Shown: positions 17,074 to 26,267, counted from the first letter of the stretch. The stretch: 53,394 bases of DNA from Bacteroidota bacterium (GCA_013285655.1 JABDHI010000013.1:1-53394), one strand, 5' to 3'. Notes: a model not told the origin generated them from the letters alone. Numbers and translations are program-made.

Positions 17074-17841
17074 ATGAAAAAAGTAATTACTTATAACGTA
17101 AACGGCATCCGTTCTGCTATGTCGAAAGGTTGGCTCGACTGGGTAAAAACCGTTGGCCCTGATATTATTTGCTTACAGGAAATAAAGGCGGAAGCTGAAC
17201 AGCTTAATCTGGATGATTTTATAAAGGCTGGTTATAATTACAACTACTGGTATTCGGCTCAAAAAAAGAAGGGCTATAGCGGTGTAGCCATACTTTCGAA
17301 AACCAAGCCCGACCATGTGGAATACGGTTGTGGCTTTAACGATGATGAAGGTAGAGTAATACGCGCAGATTATGGCGATACATCGGTTATTAGTGTGTAT
17401 ATGCCCTCAGGCACATCTGGTGATGAACGCCAAGCGTTTAAAATGGCATGGGTGGCTAATTTTCAGAAATACATTGATAAACTGAAAAAAACCAGGCCTA
17501 AACTGATAATAGCGGGAGATTATAATATTTGCCATAAACCAATTGATATTCATAACCCGGTAAGTAATGCCAATTCTTCCGGTTTTCTGCCCGAAGAAAG
17601 GGAATGGATAGATGGCTTTATGAAGTCGGGCTTTGTAGATTCGTTAAGGGAATTTAATAAGGAGCCTCACCAATACACCTGGTGGAGTTTCAGGGCCAAT
17701 GCAAGAGCTAACAACAAGGGTTGGAGGATTGATTATCAGCTAGTAAGTGAACCCTTGGCAAAAGCAATGAAAAGGGCAGTTATATTGCCCGAAGCTAAAC
17801 ATTCCGACCATTGCCCTATGCTGCTTGAAGTGGACTTTTAA
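17074..17841 (+). CDS. xth: Exodeoxyribonuclease III (AP endonuclease)
   Basis: A 255-residue Mg-dependent nuclease of the ExoIII/APE1 family. It cleaves DNA 5' to abasic sites in base-excision repair and has 3'-5' exonuclease activity. Catalytic signatures are complete: YNVNGIR (7-13) with Asn9, LQEIKA (34-39) with Glu36, AGDYNICHKPIDIH (147-160) with Asp149 and Asn151, WRIDYQLVS (217-225) with Asp220, and the terminal SDHCPM (244-249) with Asp245 and His246. Length is normal. It is divergent from the SprA-like gene, with its own promoter box and a terminator directly after the stop. The symbol exoA is also in use for this family. Confidence 0.95.
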   Translation: MKKVITYNVNGIRSAMSKGWLDWVKTVGPDIICLQEIKAEAEQLNLDDFIKAGYNYNYWYSAQKKKGYSGVAILSKTKPDHVEYGCGFNDDEGRVIRADYGDTSVISVYMPSGTSGDERQAFKMAWVANFQKYIDKLKKTRPKLIIAGDYNICHKPIDIHNPVSNANSSGFLPEEREWIDGFMKSGFVDSLREFNKEPHQYTWWSFRANARANNKGWRIDYQLVSEPLAKAMKRAVILPEAKHSDHCPMLLEVDF

Positions 17842-17861
17842 GCGCTTAACGAAGTGTTTTT
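17840..17861 (+). terminator. Terminator of exonuclease III gene
   Basis: AAGCGCTT (17840-17847) pairs with AAGTGTTT (17852-17859), two G-U pairs, loop AACG, followed by T. The stem overlaps the stop codon. It is modest in strength. Confidence 0.5.
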
Positions 17862-17906
17862 AAGCGAATAACAAAAATTACATGCTTCTCTTTTCGATAT
17901 TTTTTT

Positions 17907-17914
17907 TACTTTTG
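17907..17914 (+). promoter_or_regulatory. Promoter -7 box TACTTTTG for substrate-binding protein
   Basis: A full match to TAnnTTTG. It lies 64 bases before the chosen ATG (17979), leaving a leader of roughly 55 bases. Confidence 0.45.
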
Positions 17915-17978
17915 AAGCTTATACTTGTAGCTCCAAACTTAAAATAAGGATAGGTTGAAACGTTTTTTCAATAGTACT

Positions 17979-19772
17979 ATGAATAAAAAACTGTTACCAG
18001 TTGCTTTGGTATGCTTGCTAATAGCAGGGTTTGAAGGGTGTAAACCTGATCATGTTAAAGATGCAACACATACTGCAAAAGGTGGTGTGTATTATGGTGG
18101 CGTGTTCCGTTTTAACGTTGTTACAGGGTTTAAAAGCCTTTTCCCTTTAAATGTTCTTGATGTTCCGGGCGATAATATTATTAACCAGGTGTATGAAGGC
18201 TTGGTGAAACTTAATCCTAAAGATTTAACTGTTATTCCTTCTCTTGCTAAAACCTGGGAGTACAACGATTCTACCTACATATGGACCTTTCACCTGAGGA
18301 AAGGAGTAAAATATGCTGATGATCCTTGTTTCCCTGACGGAAAGGGTAGGGAGGTAACTGCAAAAGATTTTAAATGGTGTTTCGATCAGTTATGTGTTGC
18401 AGGCCCTCAAAACTCACAATTTGAAGTTACCTTTAAGAATCACGTACTTGGTGCCGATGAATACTACCAGGCTTCGTTAGATAAAAAACCTTTGCCTGCC
18501 GGTGGTGTAGCAGGTGTGGTGGTGGTAAATGATTCTACCATTCAAATAAAGATGAAGACCCACTTCGGTGGTTTCTTAAACCTGCTTACTGAACCAGGCT
18601 GCTGTGTGTTTCCTAAAGAGGCATTCGATAAGTATGGCCTTGAAATGCGTATACATATGGTGGGTACAGGTCCTTTTATGTTAAAAGATGCACAGGAAGA
18701 TCAGGCTATTGTATTGGGACGTAACCCTAATTACTGGGATTTTGATATTCATGGTAACCAATTGCCTTATTTAGACGCTATTAAGTTCACCTTCGTACAC
18801 GAAAAGAAGTCAGAATTATTGGAATTCCAACAAGGTAACCTTGAAATGATGTATGGAATACCAATTGAAATTATTACACAAATTCTTGGTCAAATAAACA
18901 ATACTGATCAGAATAACAAAGTTGACTATACACTGGATGTAAAGCCGGCTATGAGTAACTATTTCTACGGTTTCCAAACTAAGGATAACCTGTTTAAGAA
19001 CAAATACTTAAGGCAAGCGTTCAATTATGCTATCGATCGCGATAAGATTGTGAACTATACTTTGCAAGGTGAAGGTATACCAGGCACCTATGGTATTGTG
19101 CCTCCTCAGGCTTTCCTTGGTTACAAGTACAAAGACCTGAAGGGTTATACTTTCGATCCTGATAAGGCTCGTCAGTTATTGGCTAAGGCCGGCTACCCTA
19201 ACGGAAAAGGGTTCCCTGATATTACCATACAAACCAGCAGCGATGGTGGCCAACGTAATGTGCAGATAGCTGAAGTAATTCAAAAGATGTTGAAGGAAAA
19301 CCTTGACATTAATGTTAAGGTAAATGCTATACCATTGCCAGAACACGAAGATGAAATGATGCGTGGTAAGGTTCAGTTCTTTAGAGAAGAGTGGGTAGCT
19401 GATTATGCTGATCCTCAAACATTTTTGAATATATTGAACGGAGCTAACGTTCCTAAGGATACCACTGAAATGGCATACACTAACCCTTTCCGTTGGATCA
19501 ATCCTAAATTCGATTCTATATATAACAAGGCCATTGTTACTACAAATGACAGTGCCAGGTATAAACTGTATGCCGAAGCTGACCAGGTAGCTTTAGATGA
19601 AGCTCCTTATCTATCAGTGTATTACGAAGAGAACTACTATTTATACCATAACTATGTAAAGAATTTTTATGGCAATGCATTGGATTATCTTGATTTTTGC
19701 AGGGTTTATATCATCCCGGCAAATAAGAGGGTATCGAACAATCCGAACCCTACCCCAACAATCAACCCTTAA
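17979..19772 (+). CDS. Oligopeptide-type ABC transporter substrate-binding lipoprotein (SBP family 5)
   Basis: I place the start at the ATG at 17979 (597 residues), which gives the signal peptide MNKKLLPVALVCLLIAGFEGC with lipid Cys21. An in-frame TTG at 17955 would add eight residues before it. The rest is a family 5 solute-binding protein (OppA/DppA type): the N-lobe has NQVYEGLVKLNPKDLTVIPSLAKTWEYN and FHLRKGVKYADD, the middle has VKAKDFKWCFDQLCV-like sequence and TGPFMLKDAQ, and the C-lobe has KYLRQAFNYAIDRDKI, GIVPP, YTFDPDKARQLLAKAGYPNGKG and EEWVADYADPQTFL. It binds peptides or similar ligands at the cell surface. No permease or ATPase gene is adjacent, so the partner must be elsewhere. 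Confidence 0.92.
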   Translation: MNKKLLPVALVCLLIAGFEGCKPDHVKDATHTAKGGVYYGGVFRFNVVTGFKSLFPLNVLDVPGDNIINQVYEGLVKLNPKDLTVIPSLAKTWEYNDSTYIWTFHLRKGVKYADDPCFPDGKGREVTAKDFKWCFDQLCVAGPQNSQFEVTFKNHVLGADEYYQASLDKKPLPAGGVAGVVVVNDSTIQIKMKTHFGGFLNLLTEPGCCVFPKEAFDKYGLEMRIHMVGTGPFMLKDAQEDQAIVLGRNPNYWDFDIHGNQLPYLDAIKFTFVHEKKSELLEFQQGNLEMMYGIPIEIITQILGQINNTDQNNKVDYTLDVKPAMSNYFYGFQTKDNLFKNKYLRQAFNYAIDRDKIVNYTLQGEGIPGTYGIVPPQAFLGYKYKDLKGYTFDPDKARQLLAKAGYPNGKGFPDITIQTSSDGGQRNVQIAEVIQKMLKENLDINVKVNAIPLPEHEDEMMRGKVQFFREEWVADYADPQTFLNILNGANVPKDTTEMAYTNPFRWINPKFDSIYNKAIVTTNDSARYKLYAEADQVALDEAPYLSVYYEENYYLYHNYVKNFYGNALDYLDFCRVYIIPANKRVSNNPNPTPTINP

Positions 19773-19839
19773 GGTAATTTAAGTATTTGGCCGTCTATAG
19801 TAACAAGTGGTTTATGTAATTAGCTTTTAAATTAATTTT

Positions 19840-20571
19840 ATGCCAATACTTATTTTCTTTTTTGCGCACTGGTTCCTTTCTCTTTTCTGTCAAACATTTT
19901 TCGAACATCGTTATGCATCGCATAAAATGTTCACCATGAGCAAAGGCTGGGAACGATTTTTTTACCTGCTTACATTTATTACCCAAGGGGCTTCATTCCT
20001 GAACCCTCGTGCCTATGCTATTTTGCACCGCATGCATCACACGTATAGCGATACTGAAAAGGATCCGCATTCTCCGCATTTTTTTAAGGATGTTTGGACG
20101 ATGACCATGCAAACCAAAGATATTTTTATAGAATACGCCCACCGCAAAAAGGAGCCTGAAGAAGCTTTCCGTGGCAATTACCCTGAATGGCCTTGGCTTG
20201 ATAGGATTGCCGACAGTTGGTATACCCGTATATTTTTTGGCCTTTGTTACATCGCTTTTTATGTGGCATTTGCCCCTAGCTACTGGTGGTTCTTATTATT
20301 ACCTGTTGAATTCTTTATAGGTCCTGTTCAAGGCGCTATTGTTAACTGGTGTGGCCATAAATATGGTTATAGCAATTTCGAAAATGGCGATAAATCAAAG
20401 AACAGTACTCCGATAGATTTTTTATTACTAGGTGAACTATTTCAGAATAACCATCACAAAAGCCCGAACAGTCCGAACTTTGCAAAAAGGTGGTTCGAAT
20501 TTGATCCTACTTATCCTATTATTCGCCTGTTCAATGCCTTGCATATTATAAAGCTAAGGCGGCCGGTATAG
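19840..20571 (+). CDS. Acyl-CoA/fatty-acid desaturase
   Basis: A 243-residue membrane di-iron desaturase of the stearoyl-CoA (delta-9) type. The three histidine clusters are present: HRYASH (23-28), HRMHH (63-67) with HTYSDTEKDPHSP following, and QNNHH (202-206). A fourth iron-ligand His is in CGHKYGYSNF (171-180). Hydrophobic segments lie at about 5-22, 38-55, 130-146 and 148-168. It is shorter than the usual 250-300 residues, because the protein starts directly in the first membrane segment. It is likely to introduce a double bond into fatty acids of membrane lipids. It lies 67 bases after the substrate-binding gene without a clear terminator or promoter. Confidence 0.92.
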   Translation: MPILIFFFAHWFLSLFCQTFFEHRYASHKMFTMSKGWERFFYLLTFITQGASFLNPRAYAILHRMHHTYSDTEKDPHSPHFFKDVWTMTMQTKDIFIEYAHRKKEPEEAFRGNYPEWPWLDRIADSWYTRIFFGLCYIAFYVAFAPSYWWFLLLPVEFFIGPVQGAIVNWCGHKYGYSNFENGDKSKNSTPIDFLLLGELFQNNHHKSPNSPNFAKRWFEFDPTYPIIRLFNALHIIKLRRPV

Positions 20572-20622
20572 TATTAAAAAAAGGCTTGCTAAAATAAAGC
20601 CGTAGCTATTCCGAAATTCGTA

Positions 20623-20630
20623 TATCTTTG
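20623..20630 (+). promoter_or_regulatory. Promoter -7 box TATCTTTG for tRNA-Leu and tig
   Basis: TATCTTTG followed by CACCC is the classic form. It sits 18 bases before the tRNA, so transcription should start about 10 bases before it. The same octamer is used for tRNA-Gln. Confidence 0.65.
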
Positions 20631-20648
20631 CACCCATTTTTCACACAT

Positions 20649-20730
20649 GCGGATGTGGCGGAATTGGTAGACGTGCCAGACTTAGGATCTGGTGCCTTCG
20701 GGTGTATGGGTTCGAGTCCCTTCATCCGCA
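20649..20730 (+). tRNA. tRNA-Leu (anticodon UAG)
   Basis: The acceptor stem GCGGATG pairs with CATCCGC, discriminator A. The anticodon stem CCAGA/TCTGG encloses the loop CTTAGGA, giving anticodon TAG. A long variable arm (TGCCTTCGGGTGT) confirms a class II tRNA, hence Leu. The T-loop TTCGAGT is present. CCA is not encoded (ACC then G). It reads codons CUA/CUN. The trigger factor gene starts 27 bases further on, so the tRNA is likely cut from a shared transcript. Confidence 0.96.
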
Positions 20731-20757
20731 CCGATGTGAAAAACAAAATAAAGAATC

Positions 20758-22095
20758 ATGGATATAGTAAAAGAAAGTATCGATGACACCAATGCGGTCA
20801 TCAAAGTAAAAATTACCCCTACCGATTATAAACCTGCTGTAGATAAGTCTATAAAAGATTATCAGAAGAAAGCTGTTATTCCTGGTTTCCGTCCCGGCTT
20901 AGTGCCTGTATCGGTTATTACCAAGCGTTTTGGTAAATCTATTTTAGCTGATGAAGTAAACAATATTTTATCTGATTCGTTAAGCAAGTATATTAAGGAT
21001 AATCAATTACGTGTAGTTGGCGAGCCATTGCCTAAGGCAACCAATATTGAACTTGAATTTGAAAAAGAATTTGAGTTTGCATTTGAAGTTGGCCTGGTTC
21101 CTGACTTTCAGGTTCCATTATCAAACACACAAAAATTTTCATTATACACAGTTAATATAGATGAAAAGTTTGTTGATGAATATATAGATGAGATGCGTTT
21201 ACGTTTCGGAAACCTTACTCACCCTGAATCAGCAGGCGATGGAGATATATTGATCGGTGATTTTAACGAGTTAGATGCTAATGGTGAAATATTAGCTGGT
21301 GGCATTTTTAAATCTTCAGCTATTAACCTTAAAAGGTTCCCTGCAGGTAAAAGCAAAGACAAATTCATTGGCGTTAAGGAAGGCGATAAGCTTACTTTGA
21401 CCATGGATGAAGTAACCAAAGACACAGCAGAAGTTGCAGCAATGCTTGATATACCTAAAGAGAAAGCGGCTGATCTTAAATCTAAATTTCAGGTTAGTGT
21501 AAAACATGTGCATCATATTATACCGGCTGAAGTAAACCAGGAATGGTGGGATAAAATATATGGCCCGGGTAAAGTGAATAACGTTGAAGATTTCCGTGCA
21601 CGCGTAAATCAAGAGCTTATTTCTGTTTTTGGCCCGCAAGCGGAACGTAAGATGCAAAACGAAATGGTGGAGTATTTAATGCAAAACACTACCATTAACA
21701 TGCCTAAGGATTTCTTAAAGAAGTGGATCAATATGAAGCAAGCTCAGCCAATGGATGATGCTCAGCTTAATATTGAATTTGAAGTTTATTCTCAATCGCT
21801 CAAATGGAGATTGATCGAAGACAAAATCTTCAAGGATAATAATATGAGTGTAACCCAACAGGAAGTTGTTGATTACACCCATGCCCTTGTAAAAGGCTAT
21901 ATGGGTCAAAATGCTCCTGAAGAGCAAGTTCATGACATGGCTCATAGAGTATTAAAGGATGAAAAAGAAGTAAATCGCATTTACGAACGTCTGTATGACA
22001 TGAAGTTACTTGAGCTCCTTAAGAAAACTTATACCGTGGAAAACAAAGAAGTACCACGGGAAGAGTTTGAAAAACTTATGGAAGGCGTTAGGTAA
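20758..22095 (+). CDS. tig: Trigger factor (ribosome-associated chaperone)
   Basis: A 445-residue chaperone that binds the ribosomal exit tunnel and nascent chains. The ribosome-docking loop GFRPGLVP is at residues 43-50, inside the N-terminal tail-binding domain (1-110). The middle PPIase-like domain (about 150-245; GDILIGDFNELDANGEILAGG) is degenerate relative to FKBP, as is usual in Bacteroidota. The helical C-terminal domain runs from about 260 to the end (ERKMQNEMVEYLMQNTTINMP...). It follows tRNA-Leu by 27 bases and precedes clpP by 32 bases, the common tig-clpP order, but clpX does not follow here. Confidence 0.96.
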   Translation: MDIVKESIDDTNAVIKVKITPTDYKPAVDKSIKDYQKKAVIPGFRPGLVPVSVITKRFGKSILADEVNNILSDSLSKYIKDNQLRVVGEPLPKATNIELEFEKEFEFAFEVGLVPDFQVPLSNTQKFSLYTVNIDEKFVDEYIDEMRLRFGNLTHPESAGDGDILIGDFNELDANGEILAGGIFKSSAINLKRFPAGKSKDKFIGVKEGDKLTLTMDEVTKDTAEVAAMLDIPKEKAADLKSKFQVSVKHVHHIIPAEVNQEWWDKIYGPGKVNNVEDFRARVNQELISVFGPQAERKMQNEMVEYLMQNTTINMPKDFLKKWINMKQAQPMDDAQLNIEFEVYSQSLKWRLIEDKIFKDNNMSVTQQEVVDYTHALVKGYMGQNAPEEQVHDMAHRVLKDEKEVNRIYERLYDMKLLELLKKTYTVENKEVPREEFEKLMEGVR

Positions 22096-22127
22096 GAACT
22101 AAATACAACAATTTAAAAACCATTGAT

Positions 22128-22826
22128 ATGTTTAAACAAGATGAATTCCGCAAGTTTGCTGTAAAGCACCAAGGCATTAGCGGAGCTAACTACGACAGGT
22201 ACTCAGGATATTTTAACCGCAACTTTACTTCAATTCCAACAAATTGGGTATCGCCGGTTATTATTGAAGAGCGCCAATTGAACGTTGCACAAATGGACGT
22301 GTTCTCACGTCTTATGATGGACAGGATCATTTTCCTGGGTGCACCCATCAACGATGAAGTTGCAAACATTATTCAGGCTCAATTGCTTTTCTTAGATTCT
22401 GCTGATGCTAAGAAAGACATCTCTATTTACTTAAATACCCCGGGTGGCTCAGTTTATGCCGGTTTAGGTATTTATGATACTATGCAATATGTATCGCCGG
22501 ATGTGGCTACTATTTGTACCGGTATTGCAGCAAGTATGGGCGCTGTGTTAATGTGTGCGGGTGCTGATAAGAAGAGAACCGCTCTTCCTCACGCACGTGT
22601 TATGATTCACCAACCATTAGGTGGGGCAGAAGGCCAGGCATCGGATATTGAGATTACAGCAAGAGAGATCATGAAGTTGAAGAAAGAGCTTTATGATATT
22701 ATTGCTAAGCATTCGGGCCAAACCTACGAGAAAGTTTACGCTGATAGCGATCGTGACTATTGGATGACTGCACAAGAAGCCAAAGATTATGGCATGATTG
22801 ATGAAGTTTTGACAAAGACTAAGTAA
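22128..22826 (+). CDS. clpP: ATP-dependent Clp protease proteolytic subunit
   Basis: A 232-residue serine protease subunit that forms the barrel chamber fed by ClpX or ClpA/C. The catalytic triad is Ser136 (GIAASMGAV), His161 (ARVMIHQPLGG) and Asp210 (DSDRDYWMTAQEA). The oligomer and substrate motif LNTPGGSV is at 102-109. The N-terminal 50 residues (with NRNFTSIPTNWVSPVIIEE) form the usual propeptide-like extension seen in Bacteroidota. It lies 32 bases after tig in one transcript and is ended by the terminator at 22849. The partner clpX is not in this window. Confidence 0.97.
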   Translation: MFKQDEFRKFAVKHQGISGANYDRYSGYFNRNFTSIPTNWVSPVIIEERQLNVAQMDVFSRLMMDRIIFLGAPINDEVANIIQAQLLFLDSADAKKDISIYLNTPGGSVYAGLGIYDTMQYVSPDVATICTGIAASMGAVLMCAGADKKRTALPHARVMIHQPLGGAEGQASDIEITAREIMKLKKELYDIIAKHSGQTYEKVYADSDRDYWMTAQEAKDYGMIDEVLTKTK

Positions 22827-22848
22827 TTTACTGATAAGCTTAATAAAG

Positions 22849-22880
22849 AAAGCCCTGCCTTACGGTAGGGCTTTTCTTTT
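22849..22880. terminator. Bidirectional terminator between clpP and the DUF2723 gene
   Basis: AAAGCCCTGCC (22849-22859) pairs with GGTAGGGCTTT (22864-22874), loop TTAC, one G-U pair, then TTCTTTTT. The reverse strand also gives a T-rich tail (TTTCTTTATT), which fits the convergent genes. Confidence 0.8.
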
Positions 22881-22889
22881 TATATGAGT

Positions 22890-25800
22890 TTAGGACTTAG
22901 GAACGATACCTGATTGCTGTAGAATATCCATCCGTGCATTCATGTCGTTAAACAATTCCTGCTGGCCCAGGCTTTTGGTAATGAGTAAAAGCTTTTGCAG
23001 GGTTTGAGTAACCTGTTGAGTTTCGTAACCGTAATAATTACGGGCATTTACATCTAATGAATTAAAATAACGGAGTTTTGATTCGCCTTCATCAAACATA
23101 GTTTTTACAATAGCATTGGCTTTAGTTGCATCGCCAGCCTGATAGTAACAGTAGGCAATAAGTATCATGGGTGAATCGTATGGGTAACTTGTAGCAGGAA
23201 TAGAATCAACACACAGGTTAAGCACCTTTAGAGCAGAATCCTTTTTGTTTTCATTTAACAATGCCTGGGCAAGTGTTCCAATATTGTTCCTTAGTTGCGT
23301 GGCCATTCTCCGTGCATTTTCATCTAAATAAATACCTGCGCCCATATTCCCCCAACGGAATTTTTGCGTTACGTTAGTATACATTACGGCAGTTTCAACT
23401 TGCGCTTCAGCTCCCAGATCGGCAGTTGCGTTTCTGAGCGGTACAAGTCTGTATACAAGCCCTTCAAGCCGCAAGTATCTTTCCAACCCCATACAGGCCT
23501 CAGCACCCGAGAACGTGGTAAAGCAAATTGGCCTGCTCCAATCGTCATGTGCCAATATATCCATCATTATCATCGTGTTTTTATCAATGTAATTTCCGGG
23601 GATGGTCCAGGTAATAGCAGGCACGATCTTATCCGTCATTGAAGCGGGTACAACATTGTTGCGTATTATTTGTTGCTTATCTACTTTTAGGGTAAGATTT
23701 TTAGAGGGTATATAATTAAGCAGTTTGCCATTGCCTATTTTCAATTGGTCCTTTTCGTTTGTACTTCTGAAAAAATCTACCGCATCACGAATATCCATGG
23801 CACTATCTCTCTGATTAAGTACTAATAAGTAATCACGCGTACCATCAACATATTCGCTATGATTCATAGCAAAAGGCAGTGGGGCGGAATTATAAGCGCG
23901 GCGCTTCATCTGGTCGATATACCAACTGCCGGCAAGCAAGCTAATGTTGCAAACTCGCACGTCGGTACGTATGCCTTCTACTTCCTGTGCATACCATAAA
24001 GGGAAGGTATCGTTATCTCCATTACAAAATAAAATTGCATTAGGTGGGCACGATTCTAAAAAATCTACCGCCACATCTCTGCATAAATAATGGCCAGAAC
24101 GGTCATGATCATCCCATTCTGCATGAGCCATTACAGCAGGCACAACTAAGCAAATGGCAGTAGAAAGAATAGCTGCTGTTGCAATCTTCCCATTCATAAT
24201 TTTATTCGCAACGAAGTCAGTTATCGCTAACACACCCATGCCTATCCATATTGCAAACGCATAGAATGCACCAACGTATGAATAATCTCTTTCCCTTGGT
24301 TGGTAGGGTGCCTGGTTGAGGTAGATAATAATGGCTAAGCCGGTGAAGAAAAAGAAAACCATCACTACCAGTGCATTGGCTTTATCCTTGCGGAACTGGT
24401 AAATAAACCCTAAAAATCCTAGCAATAACGGTAAACCATACATTGCATTTTTTGCTTTGTTCCTGGCATATTCAGTAGGGATATTTTGTTGTGGAACACC
24501 CAATAAGTTATCTATAAAAGAAATCCCTGTTATCCAATTACCATGCAGTTTATCATCGCTATCATAACCCTGTATATCGTTCTGCCGTCCGCAAAAATTC
24601 CACATAAAATATTTCCAAAACATAAAATTTACCTGGTAGCGGACAAAATATTTCAGGTTATCGAGGAAGGTGGGTTTCTCGATATAGCGCCTGGTTCCTT
24701 TATCAGTATATAATATTCTATCCATAGTTGTATCGCCCCAGTTCTTGTATCCATCCGGGTGGCCTTCGTTGGCATCATACATGCGAGGGAAGAAAGTGCA
24801 GAAGCGGGAATCGTAATGAGATACTTGTCCCTTCATATCATTCGTAATAATGTACTTGCCGCTTGCTTCGTCTTTGGCGTACACGGGGTTGCCATCTTTA
24901 GAAGGAGTAACAGTATCAAGCGGTGCCGTATAGTATTGGCCGTAAAGCAGAGGCCAATCGCCATACTGTTGACGTCCTAAATAGGCATGCAGGTTAATGG
25001 CATCGCTAGGATGATTCTCATCCATAGGCGTATGTGCATTTGAACGGATAACCAGTATCAGGAATGAAGAATATCCGATAAGAAGCATAGTAAAGGATAA
25101 AATGGTAATACTCCAGCCGGGTTTATTAAAACGTCTGGCAAGTATCAGTCCAATAAGAATGATTGCAACAATACATGTTGCATAAATTAAAGTACCCGAC
25201 TCAAAGTGCAGTCCCACTTTATTAACGAAGAAAAGCTCAAAGGAGGAGGCTAATTGTAAAACATCGGGTATAACAACCGCTTGTATTAAGCCAAGTAAAG
25301 CAACAGCTACAATGCTTGCAATAATAAGCCCCTGTTCTTTTGGGTTTCTGGTAATAAAAGATGTGATTTTTGTAGAAATGCCACTGGGATAACGTTTAAA
25401 GTAATAGACAAATACTACTGCAGGAATGGCCAGTAAACAAAGCAGATGAACACCTATAGATAGCCCAATCAGGTAAAAGATGAAAATTATCCACTTTTCG
25501 GTATTCTGTTCGGCTCTTTCCCACTTGGTTATGCACCAAAATACCAGTGCCGTAAAGCATGAAGACATGGCATAAACCTCACCCTCAACAGCTGAAAACC
25601 AGAAAGAATCAGTAAAAGTATAGGCCAGTGCACCAATAATACCTGCCCCCAAAATAGCGTACATTTTGCCCTCAGTATAAGTACCTTGTTTAACTACAAG
25701 TTTGCGGGCAAACCAGGTAATGGTCCAGAACAGGAACATAATAGTAAGTGCGCTACAGGTGGCAGAAACCCTATTTATATAGGGCGCTACTTTATGCAAA

Positions 25801-26039
25801 TCGCCAAAGGTGAGTAATGACACCAAATGAGCCACTAATTGAAGGAATGGAGCCCCAGGTGGATGGCCTATTTCGAGCTTATGATCAATAGAAATGAATT
25901 CACTACAATCCCAAAAACTAGCGGTAGGCTCAATGGTTGACCAGTATACCCAGGCAGCTATAAAGAATAAAATAAGCCCTAAAAGGTTATTTAAACGGGT
26001 AAATTTTGATGGAAATTGCTGCTCAGAGCCCTTTAACAT
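22890..26039 (-). CDS. DUF2723 polytopic membrane protein (GT-C-like)
   Basis: A 1049-residue inner-membrane protein of the DUF2723 family, which resembles protein O-mannosyltransferases. The N-terminal motif ASFWDCSEFISIDHKLEIGHPPGAPF (about 40-65) is in the first periplasmic loop and carries the acidic DCSEF (44-48) expected for a metal/sugar-phosphate GT-C enzyme. About 12 hydrophobic segments follow up to residue 650. The YQPRERDYSYVGAFYAFAIW stretch (about 578-597) is a second family hallmark. The C-terminal 400 residues are soluble, with FCNGDNDTFPLWYAQEVEGIRTDV and a TPR-like end. Transfer of lipid-linked sugars to exported proteins is inferred. It is alone between two terminators or tRNAs and starts under a TATTTTCG box. 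Confidence 0.88.
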   Translation of the reverse strand: MLKGSEQQFPSKFTRLNNLLGLILFFIAAWVYWSTIEPTASFWDCSEFISIDHKLEIGHPPGAPFLQLVAHLVSLLTFGDLHKVAPYINRVSATCSALTIMFLFWTITWFARKLVVKQGTYTEGKMYAILGAGIIGALAYTFTDSFWFSAVEGEVYAMSSCFTALVFWCITKWERAEQNTEKWIIFIFYLIGLSIGVHLLCLLAIPAVVFVYYFKRYPSGISTKITSFITRNPKEQGLIIASIVAVALLGLIQAVVIPDVLQLASSFELFFVNKVGLHFESGTLIYATCIVAIILIGLILARRFNKPGWSITILSFTMLLIGYSSFLILVIRSNAHTPMDENHPSDAINLHAYLGRQQYGDWPLLYGQYYTAPLDTVTPSKDGNPVYAKDEASGKYIITNDMKGQVSHYDSRFCTFFPRMYDANEGHPDGYKNWGDTTMDRILYTDKGTRRYIEKPTFLDNLKYFVRYQVNFMFWKYFMWNFCGRQNDIQGYDSDDKLHGNWITGISFIDNLLGVPQQNIPTEYARNKAKNAMYGLPLLLGFLGFIYQFRKDKANALVVMVFFFFTGLAIIIYLNQAPYQPRERDYSYVGAFYAFAIWIGMGVLAITDFVANKIMNGKIATAAILSTAICLVVPAVMAHAEWDDHDRSGHYLCRDVAVDFLESCPPNAILFCNGDNDTFPLWYAQEVEGIRTDVRVCNISLLAGSWYIDQMKRRAYNSAPLPFAMNHSEYVDGTRDYLLVLNQRDSAMDIRDAVDFFRSTNEKDQLKIGNGKLLNYIPSKNLTLKVDKQQIIRNNVVPASMTDKIVPAITWTIPGNYIDKNTMIMMDILAHDDWSRPICFTTFSGAEACMGLERYLRLEGLVYRLVPLRNATADLGAEAQVETAVMYTNVTQKFRWGNMGAGIYLDENARRMATQLRNNIGTLAQALLNENKKDSALKVLNLCVDSIPATSYPYDSPMILIAYCYYQAGDATKANAIVKTMFDEGESKLRYFNSLDVNARNYYGYETQQVTQTLQKLLLITKSLGQQELFNDMNARMDILQQSGIVPKS

Positions 26040-26059
26040 GGGAGAATTGCGAGTTTTGG

Positions 26060-26067
26060 CGAAAATA
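26060..26067 (-). promoter_or_regulatory. Candidate -7 box TATTTTCG for DUF2723 gene
   Basis: The reverse strand reads TATTTTCG, one mismatch to TAnnTTTG, 20 bases upstream of the start codon. The same octamer stands before GH92. Confidence 0.4.
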
Positions 26068-26093
26068 ACAAATAATAACGCCCTTATTAGGAG

Positions 26094-26123
26094 TTTGGTG
26101 GCACGAAATATTTTTTATCTTTG
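26094..26123 (+). promoter_or_regulatory. Full promoter (-33 TTTG, -7 TATCTTTG) for tRNA-Gln
   Basis: TTTG at 26094-26097 and TATCTTTG at 26116-26123 are separated by 18 bases. This is the best-formed Bacteroidota-type promoter in the window. The tRNA begins 28 bases after the -7 box. Confidence 0.7.
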
Positions 26124-26151
26124 CGCTCCCTTAGAAAGTTCATTTTTTGAT

Positions 26152-26224
26152 TGCCCGATGGTGTAACTGGCAACACGTCTCCCTTTGGAGGAGAAGAGCC
26201 CTGGTTCGAACCCAGGTCGGGCAA
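26152..26224 (+). tRNA. tRNA-Gln (anticodon UUG)
   Basis: The acceptor stem TGCCCGA pairs with TCGGGCA, discriminator A. The anticodon stem TCTCC/GGAGA encloses CTTTGGA, giving anticodon TTG. The T-arm CCTGG-TTCGAAC-CCAGG is perfect. CCA follows directly at 26225-26227, unlike tRNA-Leu in the same window. A U-A first acceptor pair is normal for Gln tRNAs. Confidence 0.95.
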
Positions 26225-26267
26225 CCATCATAAAAGAACCTTTACTTTAAATATTATTAGATAATAC

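Noticed and set aside
21316-21657. 113-codon open frame on the - strand
   Set aside because: It is antisense to trigger factor, a certain gene. It is a shadow frame.
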